Shown: positions 56,512-64,000 of the stretch, in pieces
How positions within the stretch are numbered: the stretch's first letter is position 1
Layout: each line of letters opens with the position of its first letter
DNA from: Orychophragmus violaceus
Taxonomy: Eukaryota; Streptophyta; Magnoliopsida; Brassicales; Brassicaceae
Direction: 5' to 3'
DNA length: 64,000 nucleotides
NCBI GenBank assembly: GCA_030180135.1
Contig: CM058230.1
Coordinates: 22,962,067 to 23,026,066 of the forward strand
Program-made: the position numbers and the translations under genes
The notes under the pieces: model-generated
Database searches by the model: none
What the model saw: the letters and a program-made list of their open reading frames with translations, nothing else
Told to the model about the DNA's origin: nothing

Positions 56512-57531
56512 CTACGGCTGAGGCAGCATCCATAGCTCCTTCCAGACATGCAGTTCCACTTGCCCTTCCTTCAACGTTCTACTGTTGCTTAGGCTCTGCA
56601 TATTACAACAAATATCAGTGCCACAACCAGTATCCAATACCTTTAAGGTAGAACTTGAAGTAATAACATGAATACCTGAGGAAGCAGTCTCATACATCAA
56701 CTTCAACTCCTCATCATCTTCCATGAATTTAATGCAATCTCTCTTCCAATGCCCAGTCTCTTTACAGTAGCAGCACTTACCAACGTAAGAGGTATCTGAC
56801 TTGGGCTCAGAAGACACACGCTTGCCATGATTCAAAATCTGGACAACTTTGTCTTCACCCTTGTCAGCACTAGGTTTAATAAACCCACCCTTCTCCATTA
56901 TGAGATTATACTGGGTACTCTTCACGTTTGGCTCAACTGTCTTGAGCATATCATGCAGTTCAGTCAGCGTCTTCGTTAAGCCTTTCTTGATATATTTCCT
57001 TCTGAACTTATCATAGCTTGACGGCAGTGACTGCAGAATGATCTCAGTTGCCAATTCTTGGCTAACTGGATAATCCAGTTTCCTCAGGTTATCAATATAA
57101 CCTATCATTTTACTGATATGAGGACTTACTGGATGATCATTTGGTAGCTTGCAGCTAGTGAGAGACTTAACCAACTGGTATCTCTCCACTCTTATCTGCT
57201 CCTGAAATTTCAATTTCAGGCTGTTGATCATCTCTATTGGCGACTCCATGTTCTCATATTGCTTCCGCAAGTCTGAGTCCATGGTAGCCAATATCAGACC
57301 ACGCACATCTACCGCATCATTATAATGCTTATTCCAAGCATCATATACTGCATGAGAAGCATTGGACCCGATCCTCACGGGGAGAGCTCTCTCAAGGACA
57401 TAGTCCTTTCTCTCCTGTCTGAGGACTAGCCTCAGGTTCCGCGACCAAGTCAAGAAGTTTGATCCGTTCAGCTTGTCCATCTCAAGGACAGACCGGATCG
57501 AGAAAGTGTTTTGATTGTTTGTGCTAGTCAT
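56512..57531 (-). CDS. Copia-3 gag with protease start
   Basis: An intact 339-residue frame, the same length as the Copia-2 protein and differing at few positions. It has the gag domain (about 8-200), a CCHC zinc knuckle with C-C-Y-C and G-H-W-K-R-D-C near 248-261, and the L-D-T-G-C-G-T-D protease motif near 300, and it ends at the same place. The open frame is preserved although the adjoining pol is destroyed, which points to selection on, or recent spread of, a gag-only product. It acts in cytoplasmic particles if expressed. The start is the ATG at 57531, just inside the conserved leader end. Confidence 0.9.
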   Translation of the reverse strand: MTSTNNQNTFSIRSVLEMDKLNGSNFLTWSRNLRLVLRQERKDYVLERALPVRIGSNASHAVYDAWNKHYNDAVDVRGLILATMDSDLRKQYENMESPIEMINSLKLKFQEQIRVERYQLVKSLTSCKLPNDHPVSPHISKMIGYIDNLRKLDYPVSQELATEIILQSLPSSYDKFRRKYIKKGLTKTLTELHDMLKTVEPNVKSTQYNLIMEKGGFIKPSADKGEDKVVQILNHGKRVSSEPKSDTSYVGKCCYCKETGHWKRDCIKFMEDDEELKLMYETASSGIHVITSSSTLKVLDTGCGTDICCNMQSLSNSRTLKEGQVELHVWKELWMLPQP

Positions 57532-58640
57532 AACTGAAATTTAAGATAAAAGAATTTTAGTTAATATGTTCAATATGATTAAACTCGCATTATAGATAAT
57601 ATGATTAATCTCTCATTATATTCAATAACATCAGTTACCCTCAATAGAATATAATGATTCCAAGATCCACATATAACTAAGATCAAAGTGGGCCACTGGC
57701 CGTCACCCAAAATTAGCTTATATCGGTAAGCTCTATCTCGGCTAATTATATCCGTGATATAACTCTTGGTTGTGAATCTGGGCCCGAGGCCCAATCCACT
57801 CTGATGTCTCAAGGCCCGGGACTCCCGATGGCCTAGTCAAGAAAACCAGACTATACAGTCATGTAATCACTAATGTCTGGGACTCCCAATGACATTTGTA
57901 AATCACAAACCGTCTTACCCACGCAAAAATAGACACCCTCACACTGTAAGGCCATGAGTACAATTGAATGGGCTTCGACAGCTGACATAGACTGGACAAG
58001 ACATCCAACGCTTGATATTATTTGAGGTTTGTAGGTTTATTAAAATTTCATCCCAAAATAGAAGATTACTATTTTGGGAAACTTTCCTTTTTGGGAAACC
58101 TACTAATTTTGGAAACTTTCTAAAATTGGAAACTTCCTAAAATTGGAAACTTTCTAAATATAGAAATTTCCTAAAATCCAAAACATGCAAATCTAGAAAC
58201 TTCTAATTTAAGAAACTTTCTAATTTCAAAATTTTGGAAACTTATTAATTAAAAAAATCGATTTTATAATTTTATAAAATAAATTTTAAATTAATTCTGA
58301 AGAAAAGACTCAAATAATTGGCCCAATTGTTTTAACTTCTTGGCCCGAGGCCCAAGAATTGGTCTATGTCCAAGACATAACCCAATTGCCCAATTAAATG
58401 ACATAACCGGTCTGGTTCATTAAAATTGGTCTAACCAAAATTAATTACTACGACGACCACAATTGTCAACCGGTTATTTACTAAACCGGATTTTCTCAAT
58501 TTATTTGGTCCAACCAAATCAAATTAGAAAATCACTGGTTTAGGCACAAAATCCAATTTTTCGACTTTGGATTTCTTATCCCGGTTTAACCAGAACTTAA
58601 TAAATTTATTAAGTCTGTTTATTAAACCGTGACGATTAAT
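57532..58640 (-). other. Copia-3 leader, AT-rich part
   Basis: Non-coding; inverted counterpart of about 25090-26212 in Copia-2, with GGAAACTTTCTAAA-type repeats at about 58060-58240. Confidence 0.6.
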
Positions 58641-58653
58641 TTTTTTAATAAAA

Positions 58654-59040
58654 TTAAACCGAACCATTAACCGAACCGAACCGATTGGTCACGAACCGAT
58701 CACGGTCGTGACCTAGCCGCAATCGAGACGAGACATCGGCCAGCCGCACGAAACGGGACGGGACGCGATCCGAGATCGGTCCATCCCGATCACGCGACGA
58801 TGCTCGGACGACAGCAGGACGGGACGGCTCGGGTCGCGGGACGGTGCTGGCCGAGACGCGATCGGGACGGAGCAGGCTCGCGATCGGGACGGCCGAGTGC
58901 CTCACGCGATCGTCCGACCGTTCGATCCGATCCACACGATCGATCGGTCCAGCGCTTGTGATCGGCTCGACCACGCGACGCGATCCAACGATCGGTCCGT
59001 GCGTCTCACGACCCGGACGTGCGGTTCGACCACACTCCGA
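58654..59040. repeat. GC-rich CGATCGG/GGGACG cluster in the Copia-3 leader
   Basis: About 390 bp of much higher GC than its surroundings, made of irregular CGATC, CGGGACG and CGACGATGC units. It occupies the position of the palindrome arrays in the leaders of Copia-1 and Copia-2 but lacks their regular 21-bp spacing. Frames across it have no protein signature. Confidence 0.75.
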
Positions 59041-59200
59041 CGCAACCAATTCATATAGATTGGATCATGCGATTTCTTGTTTGTTTAGGTTTTAATTCTT
59101 TGTTTCTTAAGTGTTTTCTCTTATCAGTAGATTGATTCAAAAACACCTCTTTAAACAATCCTAAACATGATTCTAAACAAGAAAAACCACAGAACCAATG

Positions 59201-59212
59201 GCTCTGATACCA
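59201..59212 (-). other. Primer-binding site of Copia-3
   Basis: The minus strand reads TGGTATCAGAGC, one base from the LTR at 59214. Confidence 0.92.
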
Positions 59213-59213
59213 C

Positions 59214-59848
59214 TGTTGGATCGTTTAGTGTCTCCTGATTCAATTCTCAGATTGATTCATCCTACTAAACATGCAGATCTAGGTTCTCTTGATTAGAAAC
59301 ATAATAGATCTCACCTGTTACCTTGTTTTGCAGCGGAATGGGAGGTAAGGGTCAGAGATCAGCAGAACCACCAAGAGATAGCTCCTCCAAAGGCTCACAC
59401 ACGCACACCGGAAATTTGGCTGCTAGACCAAGACAGAGAGGAGGCGCAGAGAGAGAGGAGGGAGGCGCAGAAGTGCTGAGAAAAATAAGAGCTAGGGCAA
59501 GTTTTATTTAATAAAACCCTTGTCCAGTTCTTATGGGCTTTTGGGCCCAATTCTCAGTTCTGATTAAATCCCTTGGATTTAATCAGGCCCTTTAGTCTCT
59601 CTAAGTACAGTAAATGCCTAGCACTTTTACCGTACTTCTGCTAAACCGTTCCTTCGTATTTTCCCGTTAGCTTAGGCGTGTGACCCATATGGGATCATAT
59701 AATAAAGGCAATAAGTCCAAGACTTATAGATCATGAGCGGACTCTAGCAAGCCATCATGACCCCCAGTATTATATGACTTATGTCTGATCATTGACATAC
59801 TCTTACTTTCTAGAGACAGTACAGAGATTACTGGACATAATTCCAACA
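59214..59848 (-). repeat. Copia-3 5' LTR (635 bp)
   Basis: On the minus strand runs TGTTGGAATTATG to GATCCAACA. It contains the 29-bp segment missing from the left LTR. Confidence 0.92.
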
Positions 59849-61152
59849 CTTTCTTCCAGTCCAGCAAACCATTCTAGGGCGGAGCCCGATAGGTTTTCCG
59901 CGAAGAGCCTGCAGAAGGCCGGCTCTCTCTCCTCATCAGTAAGGTACACCCTTGCCATCGCTAGTCGGAATGCCCTGATGTGGGCTTTTGGGTCTGATTT
60001 CCCAGAGAATTCTGGAAACTTAGTTTTCTTGATTTCTCGGATCCTTGCAAACGCGATCCGATCCGTGAACTGTGTTTGTTGTGTTTCTTCGATCACTCGA
60101 TCGATGTCAGGAGCCGCGCTTGTTGCCATGTGAACTTTCGAGCTCAGACTGTTGAACTGGGCCTTAGCCTGCTCGATGTATTGTCTAAGCATATCGTGTT
60201 CATCGCCCTCTGCGGGTGCGAACTGGGCTTGTGCCTGACCCGAAATTTGTTCTGGAAAATGGGAGTCGAGGAGATCGATCGGTGGGACCGACCTTGTCTG
60301 GTCGATCTGGGGCGTTCGGAACTGAAACGTGTTTGATCCGTTAAGGAGTCCCGAGCTCGAGGCGAAGGCAGAGCCTCCTAGTTGCCTTGGTCGGATATTA
60401 GAGTTATTCGGGAAAGGTGGTGGCCCGGGTAATGGTCGGTTTCTTGATCCGGTTGGATCCGTGACCATTGAACTCGAACGGAACGGGGTCGGTATCGCGA
60501 TAGGGGTCATCGTAGGGCGGAAGCCGCTATTTGACGCATTACCGAAATTTCCCGACGTTCCCGGAGGAGTTACTACCTGGGAGAAGTCCAAGCGGGTACA
60601 CGGTGGAGGACTTATGGGAGTTCGCGTTAGTCTGCCTCCTTGGTTTTGACTGGCGAGCTCTTCAAGACAGGCGTTAAGGCGCCGCTCTTGTTCGTTGAGC
60701 TGTGCGGCCAGAGAACGGTTCGCGACCTCTTGGGCCCTTACGCTTGCCTCGTTATTTCTTGTTTGGTCTACCAACAGGCTTAGCATCGAACGGATCTCGG
60801 CAAGATCGCTTGACCCTTGTCTCTGTGGAGCAGAAGGTAGTGGCGAGTTAGGTCTGGTTATTCCAGATCCACCTCCTGGGGTGGGTATTGAATCATTTCT
60901 CATCCACACCCAGTTTCTGCTCGGATCATTAGTTCCTGACAAAACATTTTTCGGAGTCTGGCTTGTCGCGATTGTTTGAGCGACGGAGCCGGCTGGTGCC
61001 GAGGTCGTGGAGACTGAGGCAGAGCTTGTCAACACGCCGTCGGTCTGACCCATGTTTCTTACCCCGGTGGTGTTCTGAGGAACGTTGTCGACCGTTTGAG
61101 GGAGGTCAACTGGTGGTGTGGCGCTGGGAGAGCCAGTTTGGTCGGGATTCAT
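59849..61152 (-). pseudogene. Gypsy-1 gag, N-terminal part, cut by Copia-3
   Basis: Starts at the ATG at 61152, 75 bp inside the right LTR. About 300 Pro/Ser/Thr-rich residues precede the gag domain (F-P-E-F-S-G-K-S-D-P, then L-S-G-S-A-L-E-W-F). Homology ends at L-E-E where Copia-3 begins at 59848; the remaining gag is at 51682-52662. This half has no internal stop. The long low-complexity N terminus is usual for Tat gags. The protein would bind element RNA and form particles. Confidence 0.82.
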
Positions 61153-61207
61153 CTCGATCTATCGGATCTAGGATCTGATTCTTAAGATAGGAAAAACTAT
61201 AGATATT

Positions 61208-61226
61208 CCCCACAGTCGGCGCCAAA
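61208..61226 (-). other. Primer-binding site of Gypsy-1
   Basis: The minus strand reads TTTGGCGCCGACTGTGGGG next to the LTR at 61227. It resembles the TGGCGCC sites of Tat/Athila elements. Confidence 0.8.
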
Positions 61227-61764
61227 TGTGAGATCCGGGATTCACACTAAGAATTTGTATTCGTGGATTTGGACTTTAGGATATAGAAATGGTATAGTTT
61301 CCTATGAATCAAAGACTTTATTGAGATTGATCATCGAGATAGAACAAACACAATCGAAAAGAGAGTACAAAGTATGGAATCGAGCTATCTAGTCGAAGTG
61401 TTCTTAGCTAGGGTTGGAATGTCTTGAATGAGTCGCCACTTCTTCTTTTAAATAGTCTCGACTCTGATCTCTCCGTTCCGATATTTCGGCCTCGTCGTCG
61501 TAACGATCTCCGAGATTCTCGCGAGTCAGTTGAACTCGACAAGACCGAGTTGTTCTATCTCCACGTCATCTTCTGCCGAGCTCGAGCTCGACTATCTCTG
61601 GCTTCGGCATCGTCCGGGCCTTGTCAGGGCGTTTACTCGCTTGGGCCCAACAAAGGAGTCGGCTTTTCCTCTTTGTCTTTGATTCTGGAACAGGCTTGTA
61701 ATTACGGGCCTTTGTATTGTCTGTTAATGGGCCAGATTTCCTAGAGGAAAATCCAGTACCAACA
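61227..61764 (-). repeat. Gypsy-1 5' LTR (538 bp)
   Basis: Runs from TGTGAGATCC to CCAACA, followed by the GACAC duplication at 61765-61769. A minus-strand CTATTTAAAAG near 61442-61452 may be the TATA box. Confidence 0.92.
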
Positions 61765-61769
61765 GACAC

Positions 61770-62352
61770 CAATAACCGCGCGAGACTAGCATGTGAGGTG
61801 AATGTTGGACTAAGTTTAATGGAGTCAACGATATGATTATCACAGTCAATCACATAGATATATGTTGGTGAACATATGATCGGACATGACCCGCTAATGA
61901 GAACTCCACAGGATAATTATATCAGTGTCATGGGAGGTTCTCATTACGACTATAGAGTATAGTCCTTAGACCTGAGTTTATCATGCTTTCTAGCATATGA
62001 ATTGGTGCGCTTTGACCTTGTCAAACGTCGTTCCGTAACTGGCGGCTATAACGACATTGCTTAGGCGTATCATGAAGTATGTGTAGAAACAGGGATGGAA
62101 CAAGATGGGATTTGTCCCTCCTATAACAGGAGATAAATATCTCAGGGCCCATCGAAGATTTGATACTGAGAAAATGCATGGCCGTGCTCAAACGAGGTGA
62201 TTGTCAGTCGTTTTTTTATCAGTATAGATCAGGAGTTCGATGAACATGATATTGGCTATAATAAGGATGACACAGTCTCTTGCCTTATGCCTTATCGAGA
62301 TATAGAGACGAAGGGATTATAGGAATAGGTGATTCCAGTACAAGTGGGAGAT
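61770..62352 (+). pseudogene. Copia-1 3' end (after pol) with polypurine tract
   Basis: Resumes the Copia-1 sequence after the Gypsy-1 target duplication. It is similar to the 3' ends of Copia-2 (about 29830-30418) and Copia-3. It ends in CAAGTGGGAGAT, the polypurine tract. No protein frame. Confidence 0.7.
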
Positions 62353-63083
62353 TATTGGGATTATGTCCTGAAATCACATTGTACTCACTCTAGAGATAGT
62401 TGTATTGTCGAGATCGGACAATTCATGTGATACTAGGTAGTCATAATGTTTTGCTAGAAACCGCTTATGACAAATGAGTTGTAACTCATTTCTGGTATCG
62501 TGTGAACCTACAGGGTCACACACCTAAGCAAGTTGGATACACTTTGTATGGGATTGATCATTGGCACATGGTCTGGTCGATGTGTGTTGGATACACATCA
62601 AATATGAGTTTTAATGAGGTGTGTCGATCGACACCATTGGGTGCGTCGGTCGACACAAGATGTGTGTCGATCGACACCATTAGGTGTGTCGGTCGACACA
62701 AGGCGAATACCGAAACTGATGTTTCGGTTTATGTCGAAGTCTATAAATAAATGGACTCAGAGATTCGACCAAAGAGATCAGTTCCGCCCCAGAGAGTTTT
62801 CTTGACAGAAAACAGAGGCTCTTCCTCTAGAAACTCAGTTCCCAGGAGATCCGAATCCCGGCACTAGCATCCCGGCGGATTCCAGCTTGTGTGTGTGTGG
62901 ACTGCAGTAGAGGCGCAGCATCTGAGGCGCTCGAGAGATCTCGGTTACCTGATTCATTTTCCGCTGCCAATCTCCAGGTAATCACGAGGTCAGATCTATG
63001 ATTCAATTAACTAGACCCTAGATCCTAGGCTTCGGGAACATGACAGCAATTCTGAATCTGTTAGAATTGGCCGAGTTCCTTCA
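62353..63083 (+). repeat. Copia-1 3' LTR (731 bp)
   Basis: Same length as 20536-21266. TATA box at 62742-62749. Followed by ACATC at 63084-63088. Confidence 0.92.
62621..62697. repeat. Phased palindrome array, Copia-1 3' LTR
   Basis: Cores at 62625, 62647, 62668 and 62690; steps 22, 21 and 22, identical to the 5' LTR array. Confidence 0.95.
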
Positions 63084-63088
63084 ACATC

Positions 63089-64000
63089 TTTCTAAGAAAC
63101 CATTCCCATGAATCATCATTCTCACTATTGAAAATCCCAAATCCAATAGAAAATATTTGAAAATTTCCGTCTTGTACACTTGCTGCCAATAGACACCCGC
63201 CATAACGCCCAGAAAGGTTTGTTCCGTCTATGACTAAAACTTTCCACATATTCTCATACCCACGACACACGCACCCAAACATATAAAAAGGTACTTAAAT
63301 CGTTCCACTCTGACCTTATAGTCTCCGTTTGCAAACCAACTACTGAATTCAGGTTGCTTTCTAGGAGGTGTTTGAAATATGCAGGGATGAGGGCGTAACT
63401 ACCCATAAATGTCCTCAAAGCATTTTCCATTGATATTTCATGGGCTCGCCATGCCTTCTAGTAGCTAATGTGAAGACTATATTTCTGCCTCAATATGTGC
63501 CTTAGCTCGCTTTCTCGAGGTCCTCTCCCTCCCTCAGTATAGCGGTTGCACATCATATCACCAATCAGCTATCGACGTACACCTATGAAGGTTTTCGTAG
63601 CATCCACACTACATGTATGGTTCTGTGTTGCTCTTCGAACTTCAAAACGTGTGTAGTCATCCATCTAAGTTGTGTAGACTCTCCATGGGCAGCCATCACC
63701 AACGCATACGACGATAACGATATTGTTGCAAGATTTAGCATAACGGAAATGAAACTTTCGGTTGATAGCATGGATGGCAAGCTTCAATCGACAATCCTCC
63801 TTAATTCTAAAAATACACCCAATGAAAATTTCATCGCCCTCGTAGTGTGCATCCCTCAGAGCTGAGTCCAAGTCATCTACATAAATAAGTTTCCAAAACA
63901 ATAAGCAGAATTTCTTTATACAAACATATAAATCTTGCAGTTGAAATATATTTAACGGGAATATAGTTTTGTTGGAACCGCTGGTTATCAGCAATCTATG
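63089..64000 (-). pseudogene. MULE transposase, N-terminal part
   Basis: Read right to left: an N-terminal region with F-H-F-R-Y and C-x-x-x-x-C-P-W-R-V-Y (63670-63800), an H-T-C-S-V-D segment, W-K-A-W near 63450, then the catalytic core with V-I-D-G-T-N-L-S-G-R-Y-G-G near 63220 and S-W-E-W-F-L near 63105. A TAG near 63664 and frame changes between 63290 and 63660 break it. The frame crosses into 19540-20530 once Copia-1 is set aside. The gene's 5' end may extend beyond the window. Confidence 0.8.

Larger units (their letters stand above)
52668..59848 (-). mobile_element. Copia-3: gag-only Copia element nested in Gypsy-1
   Basis: LTRs of 606 and 635 bp that look identical except for one 29-bp gap, a primer site beside the right LTR, an intact gag frame on the minus strand, a decayed pol and CTTTC duplications. 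This is the youngest-looking insertion in the nest. It interrupts the Gypsy-1 gag. Confidence 0.93.
33650..61764 (-). mobile_element. Gypsy-1: Tat-like Ty3/gypsy element with an antisense gene
   Basis: Two 538-bp LTRs and GACAC duplications. The primer site (TTTGGCGCC on the minus strand) is beside the right LTR and the polypurine tract beside the left LTR. Gag and pol read right to left. A second RNase H domain after the first and a plus-strand gene between pol and the 3' LTR point to the Tat lineage. Without Gypsy-2 and Copia-3 it is about 11.07 kb. LTRs differ at about twelve sites (roughly 2.2%), mostly transitions. Confidence 0.9.
20536..63083 (+). mobile_element. Copia-1: Copia-type retrotransposon hosting the whole nest
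   Basis: Two 731-bp LTRs in direct orientation, a tRNA-Met primer site at 21268, a gag frame and a decayed pol read left to right, and a PPT-like AGTGGGAGAT before the 3' LTR. ACATC flanks both ends. Subtracting Copia-2, Gypsy-1 and one copy of each target duplication leaves about 7186 bp, close to Copia-2 (7237) and Copia-3 (7181). By eye the LTRs differ at about eleven sites (roughly 1.5%). Both LTRs start TATTGGG rather than TG, a non-canonical end. Confidence 0.9.
13876..64000. mobile_element. MULE with Ulp1-like cargo, split by a nested retrotransposon block
   Basis: A plus-strand DUF1985/Ulp1-like gene and a minus-strand MULE transposase converge, the arrangement described for Ulp1-carrying MULEs (Kaonashi type) in Arabidopsis. 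The transposase is continuous in homology across 20530 and 63089 once the intervening retroelement and one copy of its target duplication are set aside. Neither MULE end is visible: the left limit given is only the start of the cargo gene and the right end lies beyond the window. Both genes carry stops and frameshifts, so this copy is inactive. Confidence 0.7.

Noticed and set aside
58654..59095. Arg-rich frames in the GC-rich leader of Copia-3
   Set aside because: Composition artefacts of a CG-rich repeat block; both strands are open.
50640..60290. Single CGATCG or CGGTCG sites in Gypsy-1 coding sequence (for example near 50660, 50825, 60100, 60278)
   Set aside because: Isolated, without arms or a partner at about 21 bp. 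They fit chance in GC-rich coding DNA and were not counted with the arrays.

Overview
The window looks like pericentromeric or otherwise heterochromatic DNA of a dicot plant, most likely a Brassicaceae species. The grounds are the plant LTR-retrotransposon lineages present (Copia, Athila-like, Tat-like), a DUF1985/Ulp1-like gene paired with a MULE transposase as known from Arabidopsis relatives, GT-AG introns, and AT-rich intergenic DNA. Almost everything is transposable element. Only one short host-type gene is credible (12875-13141).

Left block, 1-9833: a stack of minus-strand LTR retroelements. A Copia remnant (9087-9833) carries the 2.5 kb LTR and decayed gag of a gypsy-type element (5463-9086). 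That element is interrupted by an LTR-like segment with a TATA box and repeated CCAAT boxes (4483-5462), which in turn abuts a non-autonomous gag-bearing element (1-4482) whose 1133-bp LTR seems to encode the C terminus of its own protein.

Middle, 9834-13141: AT-rich DNA, a roughly 1.2 kb TIR-flanked element filled with minisatellites, and a small DUF761-like gene with a His-rich run.

From 13876 to the right edge: one MULE. It carries a multi-exon DUF1985/Ulp1-like pseudogene on + (13876-18115) and a convergent transposase pseudogene on - (19540-20530 and 63089-64000). The transposase is split by a 42.5 kb nest of five LTR retrotransposons that can be delimited to the base with 5-bp target duplications. 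Copia-1 (20536-63083, ACATC) holds Copia-2 (23851-31087, AGGAC) and Tat-like Gypsy-1 (33650-61764, GACAC). Gypsy-1 holds Athila-like Gypsy-2 (34994-44848, GCCTC) and Copia-3 (52668-59848, CTTTC). In each element except Copia-3, whose LTRs differ by one 29-bp deletion, both LTRs have the same length.

How they work together: the three Copia elements belong to one family that keeps a readable gag but shares the same ruined pol, so they look trans-mobilised. Gypsy-2 has a full-length polyprotein but has lost a catalytic Asp of reverse transcriptase. The most unusual signal is a set of CGATCG-centred palindromes (consensus GYRWCGATCGWYRC) arranged in short arrays with a 20-22 or 31 bp pitch, i.e. 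two or three helical turns. They occur in LTRs, leaders and inter-domain linkers of otherwise unrelated Copia and Athila-like elements.
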